Counted from the first letter of the stretch, positions 40,995-51,857 are shown. The stretch is DNA of 58,961 nt from Polynucleobacter sp. GWA2_45_21 (GCF_001830325.1 NZ_MHZG01000012.1:1-58961); one strand, 5' to 3'. The notes: generated from the letters alone by a model not told the origin. Made by a program: numbers and translations.

Positions 40995-43498
40995 GCTTTA
41001 AAGCCACGACCAGTACGGTTTGATTTGAAATTGGTCAGCAAATCTGTTTTGCCTTCGGCGAGCAATTTTTGAACTTGCTCAGCAGAAATTTCTTGTTGCA
41101 AAACGACCTTACCCGTTTTGAAATCACAGGATTTATTTGGGCCGGTATTGTTTTCACAAAGATAGCGCATACCATCTTCATATACGGCACCAGAGCACTT
41201 TGGACAAACACCTAAAGCCTGACGGCCGGTAAAGTCGATTGCTTCCGATTCATCTTCTTGTGTATTGCCGAAATCAAACTCAAGCTTAAAGCCCGCATTT
41301 GGATAGTCAGCATCATCTTCAGGAATTTCGCTTAACTTAATAATTGCGGCAAATGGCCTGCCCATCTTGCTGCGAAAGCCTTGGAGCGGCCCAATAGTTT
41401 TTTCACGAAGCAGCTCTTCTACCTCTGGATATTCAAATGCACGTCCGCCCGGAGTTTTGCTAATCGTGAATCCGCATTTCTCACATGCAAAGCGACGATA
41501 GTTTTCTTTAACTGCGCCCTTACAGTGTGGGCACGGTGTAGACATAGTCGCGTAGTCGCCAGGAATGGTGTCGCTGTCATACTCTTTCGCACGCTTGACG
41601 ATGCGTTGCGTCATCTGTGCAATTTCTTGCATAAAGGTATCGCGATTCATCTCGCCACGCTCAATTAAAGAGAGCTTGTTTTCCCAGCTGCCCGTGAGAT
41701 CGGGGCGAGTTAATTCCTCAACATCCAGTCCGCGTAACAATGTCATTAGTTGGAATGCTTTGGCTGTAGGAATGAGCTCGCGCGCCTCGCGAACCATATA
41801 TTTTTCTGCTAGCAAGCCTTCAATAATCGCCGCACGGGTTGCAGGTGTTCCTAAGCCCTTTTCGGCCATGGCTTCACGCATCTCATCATCGTCGACCCAT
41901 TTGCCCGCACTTTCCATAGCTGATAGCAAGGTTGCCTCTGTATAGCGAGCAGGGGGTTTGGTTTTTAATGGGATGGCGGAGATGGATTCAGTTTGTACGG
42001 TTTCGCCTTCTTGTACGGCCACCAGTTCATCATCTGCTTGGTTGGATCTGCCATAGACAGTTAGCCAGCCTGGGGATACTAGAACACGGCCTTCGGTTTT
42101 AAAGTGATGGCCCGATGCTTCGGTGATGCGAGTGGTGACACGGAACTCGGCAGCAGGATAAAACACTGCCAAGAAGCGACGGACTACCAAGTCATACAAC
42201 TTTTGCTCTGGCTCGCTCAGACTCTTTGGAGACTCTAGGGTTGGGATGATCGCAAAGTGATCAGATATTTTTGAGTTGTCAAAAATACGTTTGTTTGGTT
42301 TGATCCAGCCATATCCAGCTTTTGCCTTTGGATCTTTAGGATCGCCTTGCAAAATTTGTTTAGCAAATGGACGATATTCTGATGAGCTCTCCGCTAGGTT
42401 CTCCATGGTCTGCTTCACTGTATCCAAATAATCTTCGGGCAAAGCCTTAGCATCCGTACGTGGATAAGTAAGCACCTTATGACGCTCGTAAAGCGCTTGA
42501 GCCAGGCCCAAGGTATTTTTGGCGGAGAAGCCAAAGCGTGCATTGGCCTCGCGTTGCAAACTAGTTAAATCAAACAGTTGAGGCGCTAGCTGAGTTGCTG
42601 GCTTAGCCTCTTCTTTGACGCTTGCTTTTTTATCGCGACACGCGGCCACAATGCTTTGTGCAGCAGCTTCACTCCATAGGCGATTCTCGCGCGCATCTGG
42701 AGCAGCAACATCTTTTTTAAACTTGGGGTCAAACCAGCGGCCTTCATATACGCCAGCTGCAGCAATAAATTCAGCCTTCACTTCCCAATAGTCTTTAGAG
42801 ATAAATTTACGAATCAGCTCTTCGCGCTCTACAACGATTGATAAGGTTGGTGTTTGTACTCGACCAACTGTCGTTAAAAAGAATCCACCGCTCTTGCTAT
42901 TAAATGCAGTCATTGCGCGAGTGCCGTTAATGCCAACCATCCAATCTGCTTCAGAGCGGCAGCGTGCTGCATCTGCTAGAGGCTGCATGTCGGCATCACT
43001 ACGCAGAGAGGCAAAGCCATCACGAATCGCTGCTGGGGTCATAGATTGCAGCCAGAGACGCTTAATGGCCTGCGGGGCTTTCGCATGCTGCGCGATCAAG
43101 CGGAAAATTAATTCACCTTCACGGCCCGCGTCACATGCATTAATAAGTTCGTTGATATCTTTACGCTTAATGAGTTTTTGCAACACCTTGAGACGCGATT
43201 CAGTTTTAGCAATCGGACGCAAATCAAAATAGGGCGGCACAACCGGTAGGTTTGCAAACGACCATTTGCCACGTTTGACATCAAATTCCTCGGGGGCAGC
43301 AATTTCTAATAAGTGGCCCACAGCAGAGGAGATGACAAAGTTGTCGCTCTCGAAATAGTCCTCATATTTAGTGAAGCCTCCTAAAGCTTTGGCAATGTCA
43401 TTCGCAACAGAAGGTTTCTCCGCAATGATCAGCGCCTTAGGGTGATCCACGGTTGAAGTCTTTGAGCTGCTTTTTTTGGTAGTTGCTTTAGTTGCCAC
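40820..43498 (-). CDS. topB: DNA topoisomerase III
   Basis: This 892-residue type IA topoisomerase has an N-terminal TOPRIM domain (ALIIAEKPSVANDIAKALG), catalytic Tyr in VLTYPRTDAK, and zinc-ribbon C-terminal modules (CPHCKGAVKENYRRFACEKCG; CPKCSGAVYEDGMRYLC). It ends with a low-complexity Lys/Ala/Ser tail of about 45 residues. It decatenates DNA and single-strand junctions. Its 3' end lies inside the coding sequence of the convergent FAD oxidoreductase. Confidence 0.95.
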   Translation of the reverse strand: MATKATTKKSSSKTSTVDHPKALIIAEKPSVANDIAKALGGFTKYEDYFESDNFVISSAVGHLLEIAAPEEFDVKRGKWSFANLPVVPPYFDLRPIAKTESRLKVLQKLIKRKDINELINACDAGREGELIFRLIAQHAKAPQAIKRLWLQSMTPAAIRDGFASLRSDADMQPLADAARCRSEADWMVGINGTRAMTAFNSKSGGFFLTTVGRVQTPTLSIVVEREELIRKFISKDYWEVKAEFIAAAGVYEGRWFDPKFKKDVAAPDARENRLWSEAAAQSIVAACRDKKASVKEEAKPATQLAPQLFDLTSLQREANARFGFSAKNTLGLAQALYERHKVLTYPRTDAKALPEDYLDTVKQTMENLAESSSEYRPFAKQILQGDPKDPKAKAGYGWIKPNKRIFDNSKISDHFAIIPTLESPKSLSEPEQKLYDLVVRRFLAVFYPAAEFRVTTRITEASGHHFKTEGRVLVSPGWLTVYGRSNQADDELVAVQEGETVQTESISAIPLKTKPPARYTEATLLSAMESAGKWVDDDEMREAMAEKGLGTPATRAAIIEGLLAEKYMVREARELIPTAKAFQLMTLLRGLDVEELTRPDLTGSWENKLSLIERGEMNRDTFMQEIAQMTQRIVKRAKEYDSDTIPGDYATMSTPCPHCKGAVKENYRRFACEKCGFTISKTPGGRAFEYPEVEELLREKTIGPLQGFRSKMGRPFAAIIKLSEIPEDDADYPNAGFKLEFDFGNTQEDESEAIDFTGRQALGVCPKCSGAVYEDGMRYLCENNTGPNKSCDFKTGKVVLQQEISAEQVQKLLAEGKTDLLTNFKSNRTGRGFKAYLALGADGKIGFEFEAKAPKAGAAAKAPAKKRAGASAATKSAAKPKRASKAKSSSST

Positions 43499-43718
43499 GC
43501 GTTTTGCCTAAATTTGAGCTTGAAATCATGTTTTTAATGGATGCAAATAGGGGGCCAAATTACATCAATTTTTGGGCCAACCTTCCCCACATCCCTTTTT
43601 TATTATTAACCGATAAATTAACAAAAGTCCAAAACCCTCAATTTTTGGGGCTTCGAAACACCCTTTTAATGCCTAAATTTACCTAAAATAGGCCTTTAAA
43701 GGGGTTTAAATGCAGTTT

Positions 43719-44417
43719 TCACCAATTTTCCAGCTCTTCGAGGATATCTTTTGGGGATTGGACTAGCTTGGCGCCTTGCTGAAGTAGCTGGTGACAGCCC
43801 CTGGATAGGGGGTGATGTATCGACCCGGGAATTGCAAAGATCTCACGACCAAGCTCTACCCCCAGTCTGGCTGTAATCAATGAGCCAGAGCGCTCAGCTG
43901 CTTCGATTACTAGGATTCCTAGTGCTAGGGCGGCAATAATGCGGTTCCTGCGTGGAAAGTGCCAGGCTTTTGGCCCCAACCCTGGCCTCAATTCAGATAC
44001 CAGTAAGCCGCTCTTACCAATCGCTTGGGCTAATCTTTGGTGCTCTCTGGGGTACACAATATCCAGCCCCGTTCCGCATACTGCGATGGTTGGCTGGTCC
44101 TGTTTCTGTCCAAGGGCACCCAAGTGGGCGGCGCCATCAATACCCCTGGCCAGGCCCGAAATAATGAGATAGCCCTCTGCAGATAGGGCTTGAGCAAAAT
44201 AGTGGGCATTGTTGATCCCCTCTTGGCTGGCCTTGCGGGATCCAACAATGGCGATCATTGGGAAATCCAGCAAGCGAATATCCCCACATATATAGAGTGA
44301 ATTGGGAGGGTCGTACAAATCCAATAGGCGAGATGGATAGCAAGGGGTGTTTCGATGAATTTGGGTGATGCCTGGATTTTTTGGGGTGTTCATAAAGCAA
44401 TTTTCAGCATGGGGCAA
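43719..44417 (-). CDS. dprA: DNA-processing protein DprA, core domain only
   Basis: This protein of about 232 residues has a Rossmann-like DprA core ([69 protein letters not shown]). DprA loads RecA on incoming single-stranded DNA in natural transformation. Usual length is 360-400 residues; here the N-terminal SAM domain and C-terminal winged helix are missing. A second ATG eight codons in is an equally good start. It is divergent from def. The 220-base gap toward topB holds no gene I can support. Confidence 0.88.
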   Translation of the reverse strand: MPHAENCFMNTPKNPGITQIHRNTPCYPSRLLDLYDPPNSLYICGDIRLLDFPMIAIVGSRKASQEGINNAHYFAQALSAEGYLIISGLARGIDGAAHLGALGQKQDQPTIAVCGTGLDIVYPREHQRLAQAIGKSGLLVSELRPGLGPKAWHFPRRNRIIAALALGILVIEAAERSGSLITARLGVELGREIFAIPGSIHHPLSRGCHQLLQQGAKLVQSPKDILEELENW

Positions 44418-44464
44418 GAGAGAACTATCAGGACAGCTTTATTACTCTGTTGGATAATTCCGAT

Positions 44465-44980
44465 ATGGCTTTATTAACCGTCCTTTGCTATCCAGATCCA
44501 CGCCTACATAAGGTTGCCAAACCTGTAGCTCAGGTAGACGCACGTATTAAAAAAATTGTGGCCGACATGGCCGAGACAATGTACGAAGCGCCTGGGGTTG
44601 GTTTGGCTGCAACACAGGTTGATATTCATGAGCGAATTGTGGTGATTGATGTTTCTGACAATCAAGATGAGCTAATGGTGTTCATCAATCCAGAATTGGT
44701 TTGGGCAAGCCCAGAAAAAAAATCATGGCGCGAGGGATGTCTTTCTGTGCCAGAGTATTACGATGAAGTTGATCGCCCGGCGGTAGTTCGAGTAAAGGCG
44801 CTCGACATCAACGGAAAAGAATTTGAAGTAGAGGCAGATGGTTTGTTATCGGTCTGCTTGCAACACGAGATGGATCACTTACAGGGCAAGGTGTTTGTTG
44901 AGTACCTCTCGATGTTGAAGCGCAATCGGATTTCTCTCAAAATGAAAAAGCGCGCAAAAGAATTAGTAGGCGAGCGCTAA
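44465..44980 (+). CDS. def: peptide deformylase
   Basis: This 171-residue metalloenzyme has the three PDF motifs GVGLAA (44-49), EGCLS (90-94) and QHEMDHL (133-139), which bind Fe2+ through Cys92 and two His. It removes the N-formyl group from nascent proteins. I start at the ATG before ALLTVLCYP; an upstream start five codons earlier is less like the family. fmt follows by 7 bases. Confidence 0.97.
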   Translation: MALLTVLCYPDPRLHKVAKPVAQVDARIKKIVADMAETMYEAPGVGLAATQVDIHERIVVIDVSDNQDELMVFINPELVWASPEKKSWREGCLSVPEYYDEVDRPAVVRVKALDINGKEFEVEADGLLSVCLQHEMDHLQGKVFVEYLSMLKRNRISLKMKKRAKELVGER

Positions 44981-44987
44981 GCGCCCA

Positions 44988-46010
44988 ATGAGAATTGTTT
45001 TTGCTGGTACCCCAGAGTTTGCTGCGCAAGCAATGCGCTCAATAGAAGAGGCTGGCCATCAAATTGTTTTAGCACTTACCCAGCCGGATCGTCGTGCAGG
45101 TCGCGGCATGCATTTACAGGCGAGCCCCGTAAAACTTTTTGCGCAAGAAAAAAATATTCCTGTATTGCAACCGGTCTCTCTTAAACAGAGCCACCCTGAC
45201 TTGCAGAAACAAGCGGCAGCACTTGAGGCATATCAATATTTATCTGGTATTGATTTTGATGCAATGGTTGTAGTTGCATACGGATTAATTCTTCCTCAAG
45301 ATGTTCTGGACCTTGCATCTCGCAATGGTGGATTTGGCTGCTTTAATATTCATGCCTCTTTGTTGCCAAGGTGGCGTGGCGCAGCCCCAATACAGCGTGC
45401 CATTGAGAGTGGTGACGCCTGCACCGGTGTGAGCATCATGCAAATGGATGCCGGTCTAGATACTGGCGATACCGTTTTGGTGGGTGATCTGAAAATTGCA
45501 TCTGACGAAACTAGCGCAACACTTCACGATCGTCTTGCAAAGCTAGGCGCTGAGTTGATGGTGAAGGTTCTGAATGATCTAGAAAAGGGTGTTGTCATTG
45601 CGAGAGTTCCACAGCCTAGTATCGGCATTACCTATGCAGAAAAAATATTAAAGAACGAGGCAGAAATTGATTGGCAACTCAGCGCCGTTGAAATTGATCG
45701 ACGCATTCGGGCTTTCAATCCATTTCCTGGATCAACGAGCTGCCTTCAAGGTGAGCAATTTAAGTTTTGGAGCTCTTGCTTGCCCAAGCAAGTGGAAGTG
45801 GATCCAGCTGCTAAGCCTGGACAAATTGTGGGCTGTAGTGCTGATGGTGTGTATGTTCAGTGTGGTGAGGGCGTGATCGAGATTTTAGAAATGCAAAAAC
45901 CAGGCGGAAAAAAGATTTCTGCAAGTCTATGCATTCCTGGTGGAGTAAGTGCACATCATGTAATGAGGTTTGAAAAGATGGCAAACAAGCAAGGAGACGT
46001 AAATGTTTAA
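44988..46010 (+). CDS. fmt: methionyl-tRNA formyltransferase
   Basis: This 340-residue enzyme formylates initiator Met-tRNA. It begins [13 protein letters not shown] and has the folate-site segment [20 protein letters not shown] and the C-terminal OB-like domain. It is coupled with def and overlaps htpX by 8 bases. Confidence 0.97.
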   Translation: MRIVFAGTPEFAAQAMRSIEEAGHQIVLALTQPDRRAGRGMHLQASPVKLFAQEKNIPVLQPVSLKQSHPDLQKQAAALEAYQYLSGIDFDAMVVVAYGLILPQDVLDLASRNGGFGCFNIHASLLPRWRGAAPIQRAIESGDACTGVSIMQMDAGLDTGDTVLVGDLKIASDETSATLHDRLAKLGAELMVKVLNDLEKGVVIARVPQPSIGITYAEKILKNEAEIDWQLSAVEIDRRIRAFNPFPGSTSCLQGEQFKFWSSCLPKQVEVDPAAKPGQIVGCSADGVYVQCGEGVIEILEMQKPGGKKISASLCIPGGVSAHHVMRFEKMANKQGDVNV

Positions 46011-46869
46011 TTTAGCAAAGACCGCGATTTTGATGGCGGCAATTACTGCGCTCTTCATAGTGGTTGGTGGCATGCTTGGTGGTGAAGAGGGGATGTTGAT
46101 TGCGCTGCTGATCGCAATCGGAATGAACTTTTTTAGCTACTGGTTCTCAGATACGATGGTCCTCAAGATGACGAATGCACAGCAAGTAGATGAGCATTCC
46201 GCTCCCCAGCTGTATGCCATGGTTAAAGAGCTGGCTGAAAAGGCTGGACTCCCCATGCCCAAAGTATTTTTAATTGATGAGGATGCACCCAATGCATTTG
46301 CAACCGGTCGCAATCCGGAGAATGCTGCTGTTGCAGCAACCACCGGCATCCTCAGAGTTCTTTCGCCTCGTGAATTGCGCGGCGTAATGGCGCATGAGCT
46401 TGCACACGTAAAGCACCGAGATATTTTGATTTCTACTGTCGCAGCAACTATGGCCGGCGCCATTTCTGCGTTGGCAAATTTAGCGATGTTTGCTGGTGGT
46501 CGAAATTCAGAGGGTCGGCAAGGCAATCCCATTGCGGCATTGGCGGTAATGATTTTGGCACCTCTGGCAGCAAGCCTAATTCAAATGAGCATCTCTCGGG
46601 CGCGTGAATATGAGGCCGATCGTGGCGGAGCGGAAATGAGCTCTGATCCTGAGTCCTTGGCACAGGCCCTGCAAAAAATTCATGCCTATGCCCAAGGTAT
46701 CCCATTTCAAGCAATTGAGCGGCATCCTGAAACGGCGCAGATGATGATCATTAACCCTCTGACCGCTGGTGGCCTCTCACAACTTTTTTCTACCCATCCC
46801 CCAATGGAGGAGCGGGTAGCTCGTTTAATTAACATGTCTAAAAACGGGGTTTACCCCGGAGCGGAATAA
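46003..46869 (+). CDS. htpX: membrane zinc metalloprotease HtpX
   Basis: This 288-residue M48 peptidase has two N-terminal transmembrane helices (about 8-27 and 31-48), zinc motif HELAH (131-135), further helices (about 145-165 and 178-195), and a downstream Glu ligand in [10 protein letters not shown]. HtpX degrades misfolded inner-membrane proteins. AGGAG lies 6 bases upstream of the ATG, inside the end of fmt. Confidence 0.95.
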   Translation: MFNLAKTAILMAAITALFIVVGGMLGGEEGMLIALLIAIGMNFFSYWFSDTMVLKMTNAQQVDEHSAPQLYAMVKELAEKAGLPMPKVFLIDEDAPNAFATGRNPENAAVAATTGILRVLSPRELRGVMAHELAHVKHRDILISTVAATMAGAISALANLAMFAGGRNSEGRQGNPIAALAVMILAPLAASLIQMSISRAREYEADRGGAEMSSDPESLAQALQKIHAYAQGIPFQAIERHPETAQMMIINPLTAGGLSQLFSTHPPMEERVARLINMSKNGVYPGAE

Positions 46870-46870
46870 T

Positions 46871-48184
46871 TTGACTGACCAAAAAACACCACGCAGTCTT
46901 CCGCTATCCGAGGCGATCACTATTTCTGCGCAAGCAATTGGTGAGGTGATGGTGGGTCGATCACTCACAGAAGTATTGGATCAACTGGATGCGCACGAAC
47001 GCCCTATTGTTCAAAGCCTTACATTTGACGCTTTGCGTAAGTGGGTGAGATCTCATGAGTTCATTAAGCAATTCATTCCAAAGACACCACCAGTAGAAGT
47101 AGAGCATTTATTAAGCGTAGCAATTGCCTTGTTCTTACAACGTGGTTCAGAAAGCAAGGGCTACGCAGCTCATACGATCGTTGATCAGGCAGTAAAGGCC
47201 TGTAGTGAATATGAGCCAACGATGTATGCCAAGGGCTTAGTGAATGCTGTACTGCGTAAGGTTAGCCTGGCAGTTCAGGCTGAGAATGAGAAGCCTTATC
47301 CCCCAGACCCTATTCCTATGTTCTTCCCGCCCTGGTGGCGAGCTAGCTTGAAGCGCAACCATTCCAAGTCTTGGCAGGCCATGTTGATTCAGCAGGCCCA
47401 ACGTGCACCCTTAATTTTGCGGGTGAATCTCAAACAGCATACGCGTCAGGAATATCAAGAGCTATTGCATCAAGCCGGCATCGTTTCTGAGCCCATTGAT
47501 AGCGTTGCTGGAATCTCGTTGAATTCTGCATTGGTCTTGCGTGAGCCCGTGCCGGTATCCGATTTGCCGGGATTTTATAGTGGCGCCGTTTCTGTTCAAG
47601 ATGCAGGGGCCCAAATTGCAGCAGTTCTCCTTGATCCAAAACCGGGAGAGCGTGTATTGGACGCTTGTGCTGCGCCTGGTGGAAAAACTGCCCATTTATT
47701 GGAGCTGGCGCAATGCGAGATGATTGCATTGGAGTTAGATGGTCAGCGCCTTGGAAAAATTGGCGGCAATTTAGATCGATTGCGATTGCAATCTGACAAT
47801 GTTCAGGTGGTGCGTGGCGACGCCTCAAAGGCAGTCTGGTGGGATGGCAAGCTGTTTGACAAAATTCTATTGGATGCACCCTGCTCCGCGTCTGGCATTG
47901 TCGCAAGACATCCTGACATTCCCTTCTTGCGTCGTGAGGCAGACATTAAGGCCTTACAACTAAGGCAGCGTGCTATCTTGGAGCAAGCGTGGAAGATGCT
48001 GAAGATGGGCGGTACGCTTTTGTATGTGACTTGCTCTGTATTTCCGGAAGAGGGTGAGGAGCAGGCCGTTTGGTTTGCGAATGAGTATTCCGATGCGTTA
48101 CGATTGAGCGCTCCAGGACAAATTTTGCCTGCCGAGCTAAATGATGGTTTTTTCTATGCTTTGTTTAAGAAAAAAGGGCCATGA
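46871..48184 (+). CDS. rsmB: 16S rRNA (cytosine967-C5)-methyltransferase RsmB
   Basis: This 437-residue protein has an N-terminal NusB-like helical domain and a C-terminal class I methyltransferase domain with SAM motif LDACAAPGGKT, catalytic-site LDAPCSASG and TCSVFPEEGE. The start is a TTG two bases after htpX. The stop overlaps the next gene by ATGA. It sits in the translation-related def-fmt-htpX-rsmB run. Confidence 0.94.
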   Translation: MTDQKTPRSLPLSEAITISAQAIGEVMVGRSLTEVLDQLDAHERPIVQSLTFDALRKWVRSHEFIKQFIPKTPPVEVEHLLSVAIALFLQRGSESKGYAAHTIVDQAVKACSEYEPTMYAKGLVNAVLRKVSLAVQAENEKPYPPDPIPMFFPPWWRASLKRNHSKSWQAMLIQQAQRAPLILRVNLKQHTRQEYQELLHQAGIVSEPIDSVAGISLNSALVLREPVPVSDLPGFYSGAVSVQDAGAQIAAVLLDPKPGERVLDACAAPGGKTAHLLELAQCEMIALELDGQRLGKIGGNLDRLRLQSDNVQVVRGDASKAVWWDGKLFDKILLDAPCSASGIVARHPDIPFLRREADIKALQLRQRAILEQAWKMLKMGGTLLYVTCSVFPEEGEEQAVWFANEYSDALRLSAPGQILPAELNDGFFYALFKKKGP

Positions 48185-48762
48185 GCCAATGCATTAAACA
48201 ATTCACCCTTTGTGTTTTGATAACGCTGAGTCTATTTTCGGTGACTGCAAATGCAGAGGGAATCAAACTTAAATCTGCTGAGCTAGAGCGGGTGGATAAC
48301 GACTGGCTATTGAATGCCACTTTTAAGATTGAATTAAGCCCTGGCCTAGAAGACGCAGTTCAAAAAGGGGTTGTCTTATATTTTCAGACTGAGTTTGATG
48401 TAACTCGTTCACGCTGGTATTGGTTTGATGAAAAGCCTGCACTGGCGCAGCGACTAACGCGCTTGTCATATCAGCCAATGACTCAGCAATATCGTATCGC
48501 TTCTGAGGGCTTTACCTTTTCTGCAAAAACAATATTTGAAGCCTTGCAGGCCGTAGGGAGTATCGGGGGTTGGCGGGTTATTGATGGCAGCCAAATTGAC
48601 GCAAGCAAGTCATACACTGCAGCACTCAGAATGACTCTAGATTTGAGTAAGCTACCCAAGCCATTTCAAGTAAATGCGCTAAACAATCGTGACTGGAATG
48701 TCACTAGTGATTGGGTTCGCTTTCCATTTTTACCAACTGGCCCCAACCTGATTAAACGATGA
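48181..48762 (+). CDS. DUF4390 family secreted protein
   Basis: This 193-residue protein has a signal peptide (cleavage near TANAEG) and a beta-rich region (ELERVDNDWLLNATFKIEL, SRWYWFDEKPALAQRLTRLSY). I recognise it as DUF4390, which consistently precedes ntrY in Burkholderiales. Its function is unknown; the context suggests an envelope input to the NtrYX system. ATGA overlaps join it to rsmB and ntrY. Confidence 0.82.
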   Translation: MSQCIKQFTLCVLITLSLFSVTANAEGIKLKSAELERVDNDWLLNATFKIELSPGLEDAVQKGVVLYFQTEFDVTRSRWYWFDEKPALAQRLTRLSYQPMTQQYRIASEGFTFSAKTIFEALQAVGSIGGWRVIDGSQIDASKSYTAALRMTLDLSKLPKPFQVNALNNRDWNVTSDWVRFPFLPTGPNLIKR

Positions 48763-51068
48763 AGATATCTTTAGACTTCATTGGATCAAATGCGTTTGAG
48801 AAGGACGCTTGGAAAAGGCGCGCGCTGCCGATAGCGATGGCAGTGATTGGTACTTTTGCGCTCCTCCTACTAGTATTGCTATCCATTGCAACATCAAATA
48901 CTGAGTTCTTTGATAACTATTTTATTTGGCTCTATGCAGCCAACGTCATCATTGGCATTTGTTTAACGCTGGTCATTTTGACCTTGGTGATAGTCATTGC
49001 CATTCGTTGGCGTAAGGGCCGATTTGGTACCCGCTTAGTTGCTAAGCTAGCTATGATTTTTGCCTTGGTTGGTGTCGTCCCGGGCTTAATTTTGTATGGC
49101 GTCTCTTTGCAATTCGTTTCTCGAAGCATTGAGACATGGTTTGATGTGCAGGTAGAGTCTGCACTAGACGCTGGGCTGGAGCTGGGGCGCGTTACCCTGC
49201 GCGTTGCACAAGAAGAGATTTTGGCTGAAGGCAATTACATTGCTGAGCAAATTATTCAGGTCCCATCGGGCACGAGCTCTGAGCAGGTTGGCCCCATGGT
49301 GATGAAGATTCGCAATCAATTTGGCATTCAAGAGGTAAGCCTTTTTGGTATTCAGCGTAACTTGATCTTAACTAGTGAATCACGACCTAAAAAATATCTT
49401 CCCGCACCTGCTCCCGATGTCATTGCTGAGGCATTTAAAAAGAAGGGCATCACTTCTGTAGAGCAAATAGAAATAGATGGTGGGGAGCGCGGTTATCGAG
49501 TGAGGGCGATCGTCCCAATTGTGCGTAAAAAACAGCTCTCCAATAAATCGGGTTCTGTCAAAGAGGTGGAAGAAAAATATTTTTTACAGTTAGTACGGTT
49601 TATTCCTGGACCATTAGCTAAAAATATCGTTGCAGTTGAGTCTGCCTATAGCGATTATCAAGAGAAGTCCTTGGGCCGAACTGGCTTAAGGAAAATGTTT
49701 GTGGGTACGCTTACATTAACGCTATTTTTTGCATTATTTGTGGCGGTTACTTTGGCCTTGACTTTGGGCCGTCAGTTAGCCAGACCTTTGTTGATGTTAT
49801 TAAAGGGGACTCAGGCTGTTGCTCAGGGTGACTTATCTCCCAAGCCCGAGTTGGATACTGGTGATGAATTGGGGATGTTAACTCGTCAATTTAATGTGAT
49901 GACCCGTCAGTTGGCCGATACCAGGACATCCCTCCAAGAATCCAAATCATTCCTAGAAACAGTATTGGGTAATTTAACCGCAGGCGTTTGTATTTTTGAT
50001 AAAAATTTCAATGTGGTTTCAAGCAATGCAGGTGCTGATCGCATCTTTGGGCAAGACCTAACTCAACTGGATGGACGTCCTTTAAGTGAAAGCCCAAGTC
50101 TTGTTGAATTTGATCAGGCAATTAAAGAGGGCTTTGCCACAATGAAGCTAGCAGTCGGCGTAGAGAGTGGTCAGCCAGACTTAGAGCCTAAGAAATCTGC
50201 GCCAGTATGGCAAAAGCAGATTCAGCTCCACAGTACAAACGAGTTTGAGAATGAGCCTGGTGTGACCTTATTTATTCGCGGAACCGAGTTAACTGCGGAT
50301 TTGCGCATGGTGGTGTTTGATGACATTACTGATGTAGTCAGCGCTCAGCGCTCGATTGCTTGGAGTGAGGTTGCCAGACGCCTAGCGCATGAGATTAAGA
50401 ATCCTCTAACCCCCATACAGCTCTCTGCAGAGAGATTGCAGCATAAGTTAGCAGGCAAGCTAAGCCCTGAGCAAGAAGAGATGATGAATCGCAGCACGGA
50501 AACGATCATCGGACAAGTTCAGGCAATGAAAGAAATGGTCAATGACTTTAGGGATTTTGCAAAAACACCTAGCCCACAACTCAAATCAGTCTCTATCAAC
50601 ACCTTGACACAAGAGATTTTGGGTTTGTACGAAGGCAGCCCCATAAAAACCCAACTAGATGCGCGCTGTCCCAACATCATGGGCGATCCTACGCAACTCA
50701 GGCAGATTATTCATAATCTTTTACAGAACGCACAAGATGCTACTCTTGAGGGTAAGCATCAGGCTGAGCCGGTTGAAGTAAAAACTGAATTAGTGTCTTA
50801 CGGTGAAGTCAATGGTGTGCCACAGAATGCGGTACGCCTAACAATAAGTGATAGCGGTTCAGGATTTCCAGCTAAGATATTGGCAAGGGCTTTTGAGCCG
50901 TATGTAACAACAAAGAGCAAGGGCACTGGATTGGGTCTGGCAGTAGTGAAGAAAATCGTGGATGATCACGGCGCCAAAATTGAAGTTCGAAACCGCATGC
51001 GGGGAGACGAAGTGATCGGTGCACAAGTATCAATTTTGTTTATGAATCTGGCAAAAGAGGCAGCATAA
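48759..51068 (+). CDS. ntrY: sensor histidine kinase NtrY
   Basis: This 769-residue membrane kinase has transmembrane helices (about 25-45, 55-80, 95-115 and 315-340) flanking a periplasmic sensor, a HAMP domain (RPLLMLLKGTQAVAQGDLS), a PAS domain (SFLETVLGNLTAGVCIFD), HisKA with phospho-His in RLAHEIKNPLTPIQLS, and a HATPase (GSGFPAKILARAFEPYVTTKSKGTGLGL). NtrY family members sense redox/nitrogen-related cues. It is translationally coupled with DUF4390 and 2 bases before ntrX. Confidence 0.93.
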   Translation: MKISLDFIGSNAFEKDAWKRRALPIAMAVIGTFALLLLVLLSIATSNTEFFDNYFIWLYAANVIIGICLTLVILTLVIVIAIRWRKGRFGTRLVAKLAMIFALVGVVPGLILYGVSLQFVSRSIETWFDVQVESALDAGLELGRVTLRVAQEEILAEGNYIAEQIIQVPSGTSSEQVGPMVMKIRNQFGIQEVSLFGIQRNLILTSESRPKKYLPAPAPDVIAEAFKKKGITSVEQIEIDGGERGYRVRAIVPIVRKKQLSNKSGSVKEVEEKYFLQLVRFIPGPLAKNIVAVESAYSDYQEKSLGRTGLRKMFVGTLTLTLFFALFVAVTLALTLGRQLARPLLMLLKGTQAVAQGDLSPKPELDTGDELGMLTRQFNVMTRQLADTRTSLQESKSFLETVLGNLTAGVCIFDKNFNVVSSNAGADRIFGQDLTQLDGRPLSESPSLVEFDQAIKEGFATMKLAVGVESGQPDLEPKKSAPVWQKQIQLHSTNEFENEPGVTLFIRGTELTADLRMVVFDDITDVVSAQRSIAWSEVARRLAHEIKNPLTPIQLSAERLQHKLAGKLSPEQEEMMNRSTETIIGQVQAMKEMVNDFRDFAKTPSPQLKSVSINTLTQEILGLYEGSPIKTQLDARCPNIMGDPTQLRQIIHNLLQNAQDATLEGKHQAEPVEVKTELVSYGEVNGVPQNAVRLTISDSGSGFPAKILARAFEPYVTTKSKGTGLGLAVVKKIVDDHGAKIEVRNRMRGDEVIGAQVSILFMNLAKEAA

Positions 51069-51070
51069 GT

Positions 51071-51751
51071 ATGGCAAGTATTTTGGTGGTCGACGATGAG
51101 ATGGGAATCCGAGAGCTTCTCAATGAGATTCTGACGGATGAAGGCCACACTGTTTATGCGGCTGAGAGCGCTATGCAGGCTCGTACAATCCGCGAACAAA
51201 TGCGCCCAGACCTCGTCTTGCTTGATATTTGGATGCCAGACGTTGACGGTATTACTCTATTAAAGGAGTGGTCTAAGACAGGTCAGCTCACGATGCCAGT
51301 AGTCATGATGTCTGGACATGCCACGATTGATACCGCAGTTGAGGCTACACGCATTGGCGCACTCAACTTCTTAGAAAAGCCAATTGCACTCCAAAAGCTT
51401 CTAAAGACAGTGAATAAGGCGCTTGAGAGTGCGCCTAAATATGTAGAGCCTGCGGAGGAGAAGACACCATCGGCACCTTCATCCACCCCCATTCCTAGAG
51501 CAGCAGCTAGCGAGCAAGTGACTCAAGCACAAGAGGGTGAGTACATTAGCGGAATTGCAAAAACCTATTTTGATTTGCCGCTCCGTGAGGCTAGGGACTT
51601 ATTCGAAAAAGCCTATTTTGAGCATCAAATGATCATTATGGGCGGTAGCATGACCAAGATTTCTGAATACACTGGTCTGGAGCGAACCCACCTCTACCGC
51701 AAGCTAAAGGCCTTAGGAATCGACACATCACGCAATAAAGCCGAGCAGTAA
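51071..51751 (+). CDS. ntrX: NtrX-like response regulator without AAA+ domain
   Basis: This 226-residue protein has a receiver domain (phospho-acceptor D52 in LLDIWMPDVDG; VVMMSGHATIDTA), a Pro/Ala-rich linker (about 135-160) and a C-terminal Fis-type helix-turn-helix (MTKISEYTGLERTHLYRKLKALGID). Classical NtrX (about 450 residues) carries a sigma-54-interacting AAA+ module between these, which is absent, so it cannot activate sigma-54 by the standard mechanism. This short form accompanies NtrY in Burkholderiales. Confidence 0.9.
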   Translation: MASILVVDDEMGIRELLNEILTDEGHTVYAAESAMQARTIREQMRPDLVLLDIWMPDVDGITLLKEWSKTGQLTMPVVMMSGHATIDTAVEATRIGALNFLEKPIALQKLLKTVNKALESAPKYVEPAEEKTPSAPSSTPIPRAAASEQVTQAQEGEYISGIAKTYFDLPLREARDLFEKAYFEHQMIIMGGSMTKISEYTGLERTHLYRKLKALGIDTSRNKAEQ

Positions 51752-51857
51752 AACCCCGCCATGAGCCCCTGGTAATGATTTTTGGGGATATGGGTGTGGC
51801 ACACAGCGTTGACGTTGCGACGGATAATAGCGCTCACATCATTTCGGAATTATTCCC

